Positions 8,822 through 16,183 of a stretch of 19,915 nucleotides of DNA are shown piece after piece. The position numbers and the translations under genes are program-made. The stretch is from a bacterium (GTDB lineage: Bacteria; Margulisbacteria; Marinamargulisbacteria; SXXA01): NCBI GenBank assembly GCA_018402095.1, contig JAGYJO010000005.1, positions 1-19,915 of the forward strand. The letters are read 5' to 3'. Under the pieces are notes generated by a model. That model was given only the letters and a program-made list of their open reading frames with translations, ran no database searches and had not been told where the DNA came from. Numbering within the stretch: the stretch's first letter is position 1; the number at the start of each line of letters is the position of its first letter.

Positions 8822-9012
8822 GTAAGCGATTCCTACGCCAGGCTAAGTGGGAGTTTCGCCCTTCGAGATGCCTCAGGGACCAGCCAAGTCCTTTGTTAAT
8901 CTCTTCCATTTCGCTCAGCGAAGCTGAGCGAAAGAAGTTTTTCGGGGTTTTAGGTCACTGAGCGCAGCCGAAGTGTCGCCCCTGTCCCCCCCATCTAGGA
9001 AATGAGATTACG
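8822..9012. repeat. Miniature palindromic repeat element, copy B
   Basis: This 191-bp near-duplicate of 6559-6752 is in the same orientation. It shares the start (GTAAGCGATTCCTACGCC), the block CTTCGAGATGCCTCAGGGAC, the hairpin TTTCGCTCAGC / GCTGAGCGAAA (8909-8933) and the end CATCTAGGAAATG. The hairpin loop differs (GAA here, TTC in copy A), as expected if the loop can invert or mutate freely. It is separated from copy A by the ADP-ribosyltransferase-like gene and hisH. Confidence 0.85.
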
Positions 9013-9019
9013 TTTTGAT

Positions 9020-9054
9020 AGCCCCGCACCCCCTCGTGTAGGAATCGATTAACG
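9020..9054. repeat. Lone end of a repeat element
   Basis: TGTAGGAATCGATTAACG, reversed, gives CGTTAATCGATTCCTACA, which matches the outer end of copies A and B. No partner end is seen, so it is probably a fragment left by nested insertion or deletion next to copy B. Confidence 0.4.
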
Positions 9055-9133
9055 TTTGTGTGAATTGAGTTTACACATGACGGGGGTCGCTACAATTCTG
9101 CTACTTCGCCTATATTTTGTAGGCGCGTGAGAT

Positions 9134-9213
9134 GCGTCGTTAGCTCAGTTGGTAGAGCAGCTGACTCTTAATCAGTAGGCCCCCGGGGTGTTCGAGTCAC
9201 GGACGACGCACCA
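9134..9213 (+). tRNA. tRNA-Lys (anticodon CTT), atypical T-stem
   Basis: The acceptor stem GCGTCGT pairs perfectly with ACGACGC (9203-9209), followed by A and an encoded CCA. The D-arm is GCTCAGTTGGTAGAGC. The anticodon stem is GCTGA / TCAGT, with loop CTCTTAA and anticodon CTT at 9167-9169, reading AAG (Lys). The T-loop TTCGAGT is normal, but the T-stem pairs well only as GTG / CAC; the outer two positions are G opposite G. The preceding variable region AGGCCCCCG is about 4 nt longer than in standard tRNA-Lys. An insertion of GGG in an original CCGTG strand would explain this. The gene is recognisable, but its function is uncertain. No integrase or matching attachment repeat is seen nearby. 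Confidence 0.85.
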
Positions 9214-9808
9214 CTTGCTACCCCAAAAACTGGCTGAAAACCCCAGACTTGTCCACGCTGTTGTGAGATAGGCGTGTAGGCTTTCTCGTAAATAGGGCGT
9301 GTCCTCGTAGAGGGAATAAGACCAGTTCCGCTGATATCTGTCCATGTATTACAATCGATCAGCGCGTTGGGTTTTGTGATGGAGATACAAGATGCCGTCT
9401 TTCACCGCATCAAAATAGGTTTCTTCGCGCAGGTGCTGGTCAGGAATATGCCAGATCACGCAAGCGATGAGATGCGCGGGAATTTTATGTGCGATGGCTA
9501 CGTTTTCTTCTTTGTAGTGCATAGGTGATTCTGAAGATATGGGTGAGCTCGGTGTGCGGTTTTGGGTGGTGGCATTCTGGTCGCGGTGTTGTGTTGTCCT
9601 GGTCGGATAACGGCAGGCTGTGTGTGGTTTTGACTGTGGCGGTGTGCTTGGTTACGCCAGGATGTGAAAAGAACTTCCATCTGATCTTTTGTCATGACGC
9701 GATGTTGGATTGGGTGCTTGAAACGCAAGATGTTGTTATGATTCTGCTAAGTTATCATTGAAAAGCGACTTGGGCAAAGAAACGGCCTTTCTGCTTGAGC
9801 TCAGTTTG
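9214..9808. other. Gene-poor stretch with probable decayed coding remnants
   Basis: No complete gene can be supported here. On the minus strand a 57-codon frame at 9349-9522 starts MHYKEENVAIAHKIPAHLIA and ends KTQRADRL. It has protein-like composition but no ribosome binding site. A neighbouring minus-strand frame (9498-9728) starts MRFKHPIQHRVMTKDQMEVL and then degenerates into low-complexity His, Gln and Thr. Together they could be pieces of one frameshifted gene that I cannot identify. Confidence 0.3.
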
Positions 9809-9922
9809 TATACCCATCCCAAAATGAAACCGGGACCGAGGGATTTCAAATCGCTTTGGTCACATATAAGAATATGCTCCCGTCGCGATTTGAAATCCGG
9901 GTTTCATTTTGGAACGGGTATA
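9809..9922. repeat. Large imperfect inverted repeat (hairpin element)
   Basis: The left arm 9809-9853 starts TATACCCATCCC and ends ATTTCAAATCGC. The right arm 9885-9922 is its reverse complement, with two substitutions near the outer end and an 8-nt extra segment in the left arm. The 31-nt centre contains a small stem CATAT-AAGA-ATATG (9863-9876). It is unrelated in sequence to the 6559/8822 family. It is probably a second type of miniature element; no flanking target-site duplication is obvious. Confidence 0.8.
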
Positions 9923-10220
9923 TTATGCATAGTTGTTTGCCGTCTTCTTTTGTCACCGCAAGGGTGTTTCCCTTTGTGTCTTGTTCTGCAGGGGGGTCCT
10001 TACTGTCACCGGCAACCGTCACTGTTGCTGAAAAATACGTTTAGGAAAGACGTGTTTTTGGGTCGTTTTTTTTCAGACTTTTTCCGATGAATTGCGGTTT
10101 GGGATTGCGCGCACATTGGTGGTGGATCCGCATCATCGCGCCTCTGGAGCGGGCCTTGCGGACATTTTTCGAAGTTCGAGTGACGTAGTTGTGGCGGATG
10201 TGCCTCAGCCTCTCTTGTAA
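9923..10220 (+). pseudogene. Possible decayed gene remnant upstream of hisZ
   Basis: The last part, 10084-10220, reads in one plus frame as SDELRFGIARTLVVDP, HHRASGAGLADIF and then VVVADVPQPLL, ending in TAA two bases before an ATG in the hisZ frame. Upstream, the same sense continues only by changing frames, including near a run of eight T at 10055-10062. No start codon with a ribosome binding site exists in the final frame. It looks like the 3' end of a protein gene that lost its front. I cannot name the family, and chance is possible. Confidence 0.3.
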
Positions 10221-10251
10221 AATGAAACAGCCTCGCCCTACAATAACGGTT

Positions 10252-11106
10252 ATGAAAAATATGCTCACCCCAATCGGGGTCTCTGACTTTACCCCAGATG
10301 AAGCCTCTCACTATCACCGTGTGTTAGGTGTTTTGTCTGATTCTTTTGAATCCGAAGCCTACCAATTGGTGCGTACAGGGTCTGTGGAATACTACGAAAC
10401 ATTGGCCCACGCATTGCCTGAACAGTTAAAAGACCAATGTCTGAAATTCTTTGATGCAGGGGGTCGTACGCTTGTATTGCGCCCTGATCACACGACGGCG
10501 ATAGCGCGGCTCGTGGCGTCACGTATGCAGGATGCCCCTTTGCCCTTACGTTTGTATTACACCGCGCCTGTGTTTCGCAGCCCTTTGGCCTCAGATGCGA
10601 CTTATTTGGAACACATGCAAGGTGGGGTTGAGCTAATTGGTCTCTCTGGCCCAGATGCCGATGCTGAAATTTTGACCCTTTGTGCCAAGGTTTTGGTCGC
10701 ATGTGGGTTTCATGATTTTGTGTTTGAGCTGGGACATCGTGATTTTTCCCGTGCGTATACAGATATACAACAGCAGCAGATTCTTGATGGTGACTTTGCT
10801 GGATTGGGTTTTGTGCCAGATATGGTAGCTGTTTCGGATCTCCCAAAAGACAATGCCTTGTATGCTGTTTCTCACGCACTGCCCGCTGAGATTCAGGCCA
10901 AAACAAACATAAATATGTCTTTGTTTCATGGTGTGGAGCAATACACCGGATTGATTTTTCGTTGCTATTTGGATGGCTTGCGTTTTCCTATCGCTTCTGG
11001 CGGCCGCTATGATGTTTTGTTGTCCAAATTTGGCTATGATCAGCCGGCAGTAGGGTTTGCTTTTGACCTGGCGATGCTGCAACGTGCGATGGAGATAAGC
11101 TCATGA
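10252..11106 (+). CDS. hisZ: ATP phosphoribosyltransferase regulatory subunit
   Basis: HisZ is a catalytically inactive histidyl-tRNA synthetase paralogue. It binds the short form of HisG and confers activity and histidine feedback. The protein (284 aa from ATG 10252) starts with LTPIGVSDFTPDEA, like the HisRS front. It holds the motif 2 region LRPDHTTAIARLVASRM and ends with GGRYDVLLSKFG and AVGFAFDLAML (motif 3 region). It is shorter than many HisZ proteins and has no anticodon-binding domain, as expected. Its stop overlaps the hisG start (ATGA, 11103-11106), which confirms the partnership. The start is uncertain because no strong SD is visible; ATG 10222 would add ten residues not typical of the family. 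Confidence 0.92.
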   Translation: MKNMLTPIGVSDFTPDEASHYHRVLGVLSDSFESEAYQLVRTGSVEYYETLAHALPEQLKDQCLKFFDAGGRTLVLRPDHTTAIARLVASRMQDAPLPLRLYYTAPVFRSPLASDATYLEHMQGGVELIGLSGPDADAEILTLCAKVLVACGFHDFVFELGHRDFSRAYTDIQQQQILDGDFAGLGFVPDMVAVSDLPKDNALYAVSHALPAEIQAKTNINMSLFHGVEQYTGLIFRCYLDGLRFPIASGGRYDVLLSKFGYDQPAVGFAFDLAMLQRAMEISS

Positions 11107-11726
11107 CAAAGCCCTTGGTGATTGCAGCCGCAAAAGGCTATTTGCTATCTGAAGCATTGGAGAAGTTTTCGTCATTGGGAATTCACTTTAAAGATGACTT
11201 GAGGACGTCTCGAAAGCTGTCTACCGAAGATACGACGGGTAGATTGGTTCTCTTGCAGGTGCGTCCTTGGGATGTGCCGACCTATGTTGAAAATGGGGCG
11301 GCTGATTTGGGTATCGCGGGCTTGGATGTGCTGGATGAAAAGCCTGAACCTGTTTTGCGGTTGATAGACCTGAAATATGGTGCTTGCAAATTGGTGTTGG
11401 CGGGCCCTCCTGGCTGTGATGCTTTGTCTCGGCATAACATTCGGGTTGCGACCAAATACCCACGGATTACCAGTGCCTATTTTAACAAACGTGGCATCAA
11501 AGCCGAGCTGATCAAACTATATGGGTCTATTGAGTTGGCGCCGATTACAGGGCTTTCCGATATTATTTCAGACCTGACAGCCACGGGCGCGACGCTCAAA
11601 GAAAACAATTTGGATATTTTAGAAACCTTGCTGTCCTCTACAGCACACTTGATTACCAATTCAGGAAGTTTACGTTGGCGGCATGCGGATATTTCATCGC
11701 TAACGGCCCGTCTCTCCCAATGCTAA
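11103..11726 (+). CDS. hisG: ATP phosphoribosyltransferase catalytic subunit, short form
   Basis: HisG joins ATP and PRPP to give phosphoribosyl-ATP, the first committed step of histidine synthesis. At 207 residues it is the short form, which lacks the C-terminal regulatory domain and depends on HisZ. Visible motifs are AAAKGYLLSEAL at the N-terminus, GAADLGIAGLDVL, RVATKYP, and the PRPP-binding segment GSIELAPITGLSDIISDL followed by TATGATLKENNL. It starts by ATGA overlap with hisZ, and its stop overlaps the next gene by 7 nt, so translation is likely coupled along the cluster. Confidence 0.97.
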   Translation: MTKPLVIAAAKGYLLSEALEKFSSLGIHFKDDLRTSRKLSTEDTTGRLVLLQVRPWDVPTYVENGAADLGIAGLDVLDEKPEPVLRLIDLKYGACKLVLAGPPGCDALSRHNIRVATKYPRITSAYFNKRGIKAELIKLYGSIELAPITGLSDIISDLTATGATLKENNLDILETLLSSTAHLITNSGSLRWRHADISSLTARLSQC

Positions 11727-12238
11727 AACGTGTTGTTGGTATTCTCAAAACGCTGTTTTTACCCTCGTTGATAGTGGATCAATTGCGGGACATTCCGTTG
11801 GAGTTTCTGCAGGATTCGGGCTACAGCGTTTTTTTTCTGGATGTGGACAATACGCTTCTGGCAAAAGACGCGAAGCAGGTTCCTTTGGATGTCTTGAACT
11901 GGGTACAAGCCGTGAAAGGTATGGGTTTTGAAGTGGTTGTGCTGTCGAACAATAGTAGTCGCCACCGTATCAAGCGTATTTGTGATCAGCTGGGGGTGCC
12001 TGGCTATTATCGTGCGATGAAGCCTTTGCCTTTTACCCTGTATACGTGGTGTCGGGATCGCGGTATTTCCCCGGACAAAACCATTGTTGTGGGGGATCAG
12101 GTGCTGACGGATATTGTTTTGGGGAAATGGGTACGTGCTTACAGTGTTCTGATTGAGCCTGTAGACAAGAAGTTTAGTGTTATTCGGTCTATTCAACGAG
12201 AGATAGAACTGAAAATTTTAGCGAGTTTGGGGTCTTAA
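11720..12238 (+). CDS. yqeG: YqeG-like HAD-superfamily phosphatase
   Basis: This 172-residue protein has the YqeG layout. A short N-terminus (LKTLFLPSLIVDQLRDIPLE) is followed by HAD motif I DVDNTL with Asp41 and Asp43, motif II LSNNSS, a lysine motif in MKPLP, and motif IV GDQVLTDI. These are the residues for an Asp-phosphoenzyme hydrolase. The substrate is not known from sequence; mitochondrial and plastid relatives are phosphatidylglycerophosphate phosphatases (PTPMT-independent route), so phospholipid synthesis is one option. The start ATG 11720 lies inside the end of hisG, and it ends 3 bp before the exporter gene. A different start at TTG 11675 is rejected because the family begins near MLK. 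Confidence 0.88.
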   Translation: MLKRVVGILKTLFLPSLIVDQLRDIPLEFLQDSGYSVFFLDVDNTLLAKDAKQVPLDVLNWVQAVKGMGFEVVVLSNNSSRHRIKRICDQLGVPGYYRAMKPLPFTLYTWCRDRGISPDKTIVVGDQVLTDIVLGKWVRAYSVLIEPVDKKFSVIRSIQREIELKILASLGS

Positions 12239-12241
12239 ATT

Positions 12242-14758
12242 ATGCAGCAATTGAGTGAAAGAATCATGGCTTTTGGTATGCGGTCAATGACTGTGAAACG
12301 TTTGTCTATAGTTATATATACCGTGTTGTTGACTGTAGGATTGGGTACGCACGTTTTTGCGGCCAGTCAGGCGGCGATGATCAATTCGCCACAAGCCCAA
12401 CAAATGTTGCAACAATTGGCGCCCCAGCAACAAGCCCAGGTTCAAGAAGCCCTGTCTGCCGGCGCGACAGATACGCCTGCTGAGACAACACTGGATACCA
12501 GTAAAGTTTATGAGTCGCAAAAAAAATCGAAATCAGAGACGGTGACTGCAAGATCAGCGCTTGAGAAATTATATGAGTCTCGAGCGTTGCGTAACCCGCA
12601 ATTGATCGCATTGAGAGGTAATTCATCTTTTGGCGAGGCGCTTCCGGAAGAGATGCATGGTGTGAATTATTCCCAATTTGGCTACACGGTTTTTTCGCAA
12701 AACCACATTCTCACGGCATCTAGTACCCAAAGTGATGATGCCTATATTTTGGGGCCAGGGGATGCCATCACGATATATCTTTGGGGAAAACTGGAAGAAC
12801 GCATGGATCTGACTTTGGACAACAATGGGTTTGTGGTCTTGCCCAAAGCTGGACCTATGAATTTGTCTGGTGTCCCATTTCGAAATTCTGGAAAACTCAT
12901 TCAGCAGATCTTGGCCAAGCATTTTGTGAATTTTGATATTCAGGTGGTTCTGAAGTCACGGCGTAACATTACCGTGTATTTGTTGGGTCAAGCGGCGGAG
13001 CCAGGGTCTTTCCAAGTGCCAGCTGGAACCCGTCTGACGGGACTTTTGTATCTGGCACATGGCCCCAAAAAAGAAGGGTCTTTACGTAAAATTCAGATAT
13101 TGCGAAACAACCGTGTGGTGCGGACGGTGGACCTTTATGACTACTTATTGAGCGGGGATAGACGGCAAGATGTCTTGCTTGAAAATGATGACACCGTTTT
13201 GATTAGCCCTATTGGCGATACTGTTTTGATCGGTGGCACGGTGGCGCAATCAGGTATTTATGAAATGACATCTGGAGACGGCTTGTCAGATATTCTTTCT
13301 TTTGCGGCTGGGTTGACTTGGGATCATTATTATAAACGGGTTCAGATTTTCCGTGTGCAGACGGGTGAATTTCAACGCGTTGAGGATATTATTGTTCAAA
13401 CCCCTACAGAATTGATAGAGAAAACAAAAAAAATCAAGCTTCAAAATGGCGACATGGTGGTGTTTCACCCTGTACGTCGTGAATTGCGCAATGTCGTGAC
13501 TGCGGTAGGCAATTTTGCACAACCAGGGCATTATCAATGGGAGCCCACGATGTCTTTGGCTGATTTGATTGGTAAGGCGGAGGGGGTGTTGCCCCACAGC
13601 TTGTCGCGGGTGGATGTGTATCGCTATGTGACGGAAACGAATACCCGTTTGATCACGTTGGATTATACCAAAGCAGAGGACCGTGCCTTTAAAATACAAG
13701 AATGGGATGTCGTAAAAGCCTATTCTGAAAGTGCGCTGTTGCCGTCTGAAAAAGTGCTTATCCAAGGTGCGGTGCGGAACCCTGGCAGTTATCCGCTTTT
13801 GGGTGATATGCGGATCCAAGATTTGCTCTTTATGGCCAAACTGGACACGGTCTTGCGTGCGCCGGAAGTGGATGTGTTGCGTCTCCAACCGTCTGGTGAG
13901 GTGTCTCTTGTTTCAGTGTCTCTGAATGGTGACGGGAGGGCCAGTCCAAATATCCTGTTGCGGCCTTCGGATGATATTCGTGTCAAAACACTGAAGAATC
14001 CCAAGATTCGGGTTCGTATTTCTGGTGAAGTTGCTTTTCCGGGGGAATTTACCATGACAGAGAAGTCCCGTATTACGGATCTCGTAGCGCGTGCGGGGGG
14101 TATTACGCCTGAAGCCTATTTGATAGCGACGGTTTTCACCCGAGACAAACTCAGTGATCACGAAAGTTCGGGATATGAAAAAGTGGTGTATGACGAGCAA
14201 AAAAGATTGATGTATGACCAATTGCAAATGACGGCTTTTTCGGAAATAGATAAGCAAATCAATCAGAAAATACTGGAAGCCAGGGTGGGCTATATTCAGC
14301 AGTTGCAACAGTTTGGCCGTCGCAACAAAGGCCGCATGGTGATTGCGATGGAACAAATCATGGCGGAGGCGCAAGGTGCCGAACGGGATTTTCTGCTGGA
14401 AGATGGCGATGTCCTGGTGATTCCCAAGAGGCCGGACTATATTCAAATTTTGGGTGGTGTTGAGAGCCCTGCGACCTATCAGTTTTTGAACGTCCGTACC
14501 GCTGAAGAATATATTGCCAACGCGGGAGGATTTACCAAATACGCGGACAAAGAAAATGTGAAGGTGTTTCGTGTGGATGGTACCGTTGCCAAGTTTGATC
14601 AAAATTTGCAGCCTGGTGACATCGTTTATGTGCCGGAGAATATTACAGTTCCTTTTAATTGGATGATTTTCATGAAGTCTACCGTAGAGGTGTTTAAAAC
14701 AGTGTCGGATGCCGTCTTCTCCTTTTTGGTGATCAAAGGTCTGGCGACAGGGTTTTAA
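12242..14758 (+). CDS. Polysaccharide export protein with several SLBB repeats (Wza-like)
   Basis: This is an 838-residue exported protein. A signal peptide is visible at about residues 20-40 (LSIVIYTVLLTVGLG, cut after VFA). There is no lipobox cysteine, unlike Wza itself. A Gln/Ala-rich spacer follows. The polysaccharide export domain then starts at YILGPGDAITIYLWG (Asp174), and at least four SLBB-type segments follow, recognisable by G-x-V-x-x-P-G-x-Y (VRNPGSYPL, EVAFPGEFTM, VESPATYQFL). Such proteins form the outer-membrane or periplasmic channel for capsule or exopolysaccharide. The C-terminal FNWMIFMKSTVEVFKTV and hydrophobic tail could be the membrane-crossing helix. The start may instead be ATG 12287 (MTVKRL). 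Spacing to both neighbours is 3 bp. It is long compared with Wza (about 380 aa), because of the extra SLBB copies. Confidence 0.92.
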   Translation: MQQLSERIMAFGMRSMTVKRLSIVIYTVLLTVGLGTHVFAASQAAMINSPQAQQMLQQLAPQQQAQVQEALSAGATDTPAETTLDTSKVYESQKKSKSETVTARSALEKLYESRALRNPQLIALRGNSSFGEALPEEMHGVNYSQFGYTVFSQNHILTASSTQSDDAYILGPGDAITIYLWGKLEERMDLTLDNNGFVVLPKAGPMNLSGVPFRNSGKLIQQILAKHFVNFDIQVVLKSRRNITVYLLGQAAEPGSFQVPAGTRLTGLLYLAHGPKKEGSLRKIQILRNNRVVRTVDLYDYLLSGDRRQDVLLENDDTVLISPIGDTVLIGGTVAQSGIYEMTSGDGLSDILSFAAGLTWDHYYKRVQIFRVQTGEFQRVEDIIVQTPTELIEKTKKIKLQNGDMVVFHPVRRELRNVVTAVGNFAQPGHYQWEPTMSLADLIGKAEGVLPHSLSRVDVYRYVTETNTRLITLDYTKAEDRAFKIQEWDVVKAYSESALLPSEKVLIQGAVRNPGSYPLLGDMRIQDLLFMAKLDTVLRAPEVDVLRLQPSGEVSLVSVSLNGDGRASPNILLRPSDDIRVKTLKNPKIRVRISGEVAFPGEFTMTEKSRITDLVARAGGITPEAYLIATVFTRDKLSDHESSGYEKVVYDEQKRLMYDQLQMTAFSEIDKQINQKILEARVGYIQQLQQFGRRNKGRMVIAMEQIMAEAQGAERDFLLEDGDVLVIPKRPDYIQILGGVESPATYQFLNVRTAEEYIANAGGFTKYADKENVKVFRVDGTVAKFDQNLQPGDIVYVPENITVPFNWMIFMKSTVEVFKTVSDAVFSFLVIKGLATGF

Positions 14759-14761
14759 GCG

Positions 14762-16081
14762 ATGAAGATTAGCATTTTGGGTGCAGGGTATGTTGGCCTG
14801 GTGACGGCCACATGCCTGGCCCATCATGGACACGTGGTGACTTGCTGTGATGTGGATGCATCGAAGGTGCAGCGGCTGCGTGTGGGGCAAATTCCTTTTT
14901 ATGAAAAAGACTTGTCCGAGATGGTGTGTGCGGCGGTTCAAAACCGCACGCTGTCTTTTTTTGATACCCTCGATGAGGCGATGTGTGCGGATACGGAAGC
15001 CGTGTTTTTGGCCGTTCCTACGCCGCAGTCTTCGGATGGCCATGCGGATTTGCATTTTGTAGAGACGGCTGTTGATCAATTGATAGGGCATTTTCAGAAA
15101 CACCCCATGACACAGGCTTGTGTTGTGGTGACCAAGAGTACGGTGAGCGTGGGTACGACGGCGCGACTGGCGACCAAAATAGCGGATGCCGGGTTGTCTC
15201 GTATTTTTATGGCCAACAATCCAGAGTTTTTGAGGGAAGGAACGGCTGTTTCAGACTTTATGAACCCTGACCGCATTGTGGTAGGTGCTGATTCAGACGT
15301 GGTTTTCACCAAAATGATGGCGATTTATCAGCCCTTTTTAGATCGTGGGGTGCCGCTGATATCGGTTGGGTATGCGGCTTCGGAGTTGATCAAATATGCC
15401 TCTAATACGTTTTTGGCGACCAAAGTAGCGTTTATCAATGAGATGGCCGTGCTCTCTGAATCTGTGGGCGCAACTGTTCAGGATATTGCAAAGGGCATGG
15501 GTTTGGATCCCCGTATTGGGGCCGCATTTTTGAGTGCGGGACCTGGTTATGGCGGATCGTGTTTTCCGAAAGATGTTTCCGCGTTGGGCGCTATCGTGGG
15601 TGATAACGGCTTGTCGTTGCCATTGGTTGGCGCGGTATCTGTCTCGAATGAGGCCCATAAGGCCTGGGTTTTTCAAAAGATAATGCGGGTTTTGTCCGGG
15701 GTGTCTGGCAAGCGTATTGCTGTGTTGGGGCTGGCGTTTAAGGCGAATACGGATGATATTCGTGACTCTGTGGCGATAAGCATAGCCCTTCAGCTGGTAG
15801 TCGCGGGTGCTGATGTGACGGTGTTTGATCCAGAGGCGATGTCCAATGCTCAGTCTGTTTTGGGTGACAGTGTTCGTTATGCTGCGACTGTGTATGACGC
15901 GGTGACAGAGGCTCAGGGGTGTCTTGTTTTGACAGAATGGCCACTGTTTTGTGATCTGGATTTGCGGCGTGTGTATCACCTGATGGCAGACCCTCTTGTG
16001 ATCGATATGCGTTGTTTGTGGGATCGTCAAACAATGTCAGATTTGGGGTTTTCTTATTTTCCCTTGGGAACTGCGGTATAG
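14762..16081 (+). CDS. ugd: UDP-glucose 6-dehydrogenase
   Basis: The enzyme oxidises UDP-glucose twice with NAD+ to UDP-glucuronate, a precursor for acidic surface polysaccharides. The protein (439 aa) starts with the NAD-binding GAGYVGLV, followed by VPTP, KSTV and the NNPEFLREGTAVSDF motif. It has the catalytic GPGYGGSCFPKD with Cys267 and the LGLAFKANTDDIRDS segment of the C-terminal domain. All key residues are present and the length is typical. It lies 3 bp after the SLBB exporter, supporting a joint role in polysaccharide synthesis and export. Related UDP-ManNAc or GDP-mannose dehydrogenases are less likely given the motif set, but not excluded. Confidence 0.94.
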   Translation: MKISILGAGYVGLVTATCLAHHGHVVTCCDVDASKVQRLRVGQIPFYEKDLSEMVCAAVQNRTLSFFDTLDEAMCADTEAVFLAVPTPQSSDGHADLHFVETAVDQLIGHFQKHPMTQACVVVTKSTVSVGTTARLATKIADAGLSRIFMANNPEFLREGTAVSDFMNPDRIVVGADSDVVFTKMMAIYQPFLDRGVPLISVGYAASELIKYASNTFLATKVAFINEMAVLSESVGATVQDIAKGMGLDPRIGAAFLSAGPGYGGSCFPKDVSALGAIVGDNGLSLPLVGAVSVSNEAHKAWVFQKIMRVLSGVSGKRIAVLGLAFKANTDDIRDSVAISIALQLVVAGADVTVFDPEAMSNAQSVLGDSVRYAATVYDAVTEAQGCLVLTEWPLFCDLDLRRVYHLMADPLVIDMRCLWDRQTMSDLGFSYFPLGTAV

Positions 16082-16183
16082 TAGGGACTTTGTTGAAATA
16101 CCCTTTGGATACTGCCTTGCGTGGTGTCCGTATGACATTCTGTTGTTTTTGCTGTTTGTACTTTCATACCAAGGAGACTGATT

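Noticed and set aside
6559..9054. Repeats considered as a CRISPR array
   Set aside because: Copies are 146-194 bp, hairpin-bearing and separated by genes. There are no short regular repeats, spacers or cas genes.
9134..9213. tRNA-Lys considered as an integration site of an island
   Set aside because: No integrase gene and no repeat of the tRNA 3' end were found in the window.
9758..10090. 110-codon plus-strand frame
   Set aside because: It runs through the inverted repeat 9809-9922, has no start site, and the flanking frames are equally open.
13913..15103. 396-codon open frame on the minus strand
   Set aside because: It lies opposite the SLBB exporter and UDP-glucose dehydrogenase, both with clear family motifs. 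Its translation is rich in His, Arg and Ile without any motif, as expected of an antisense shadow.
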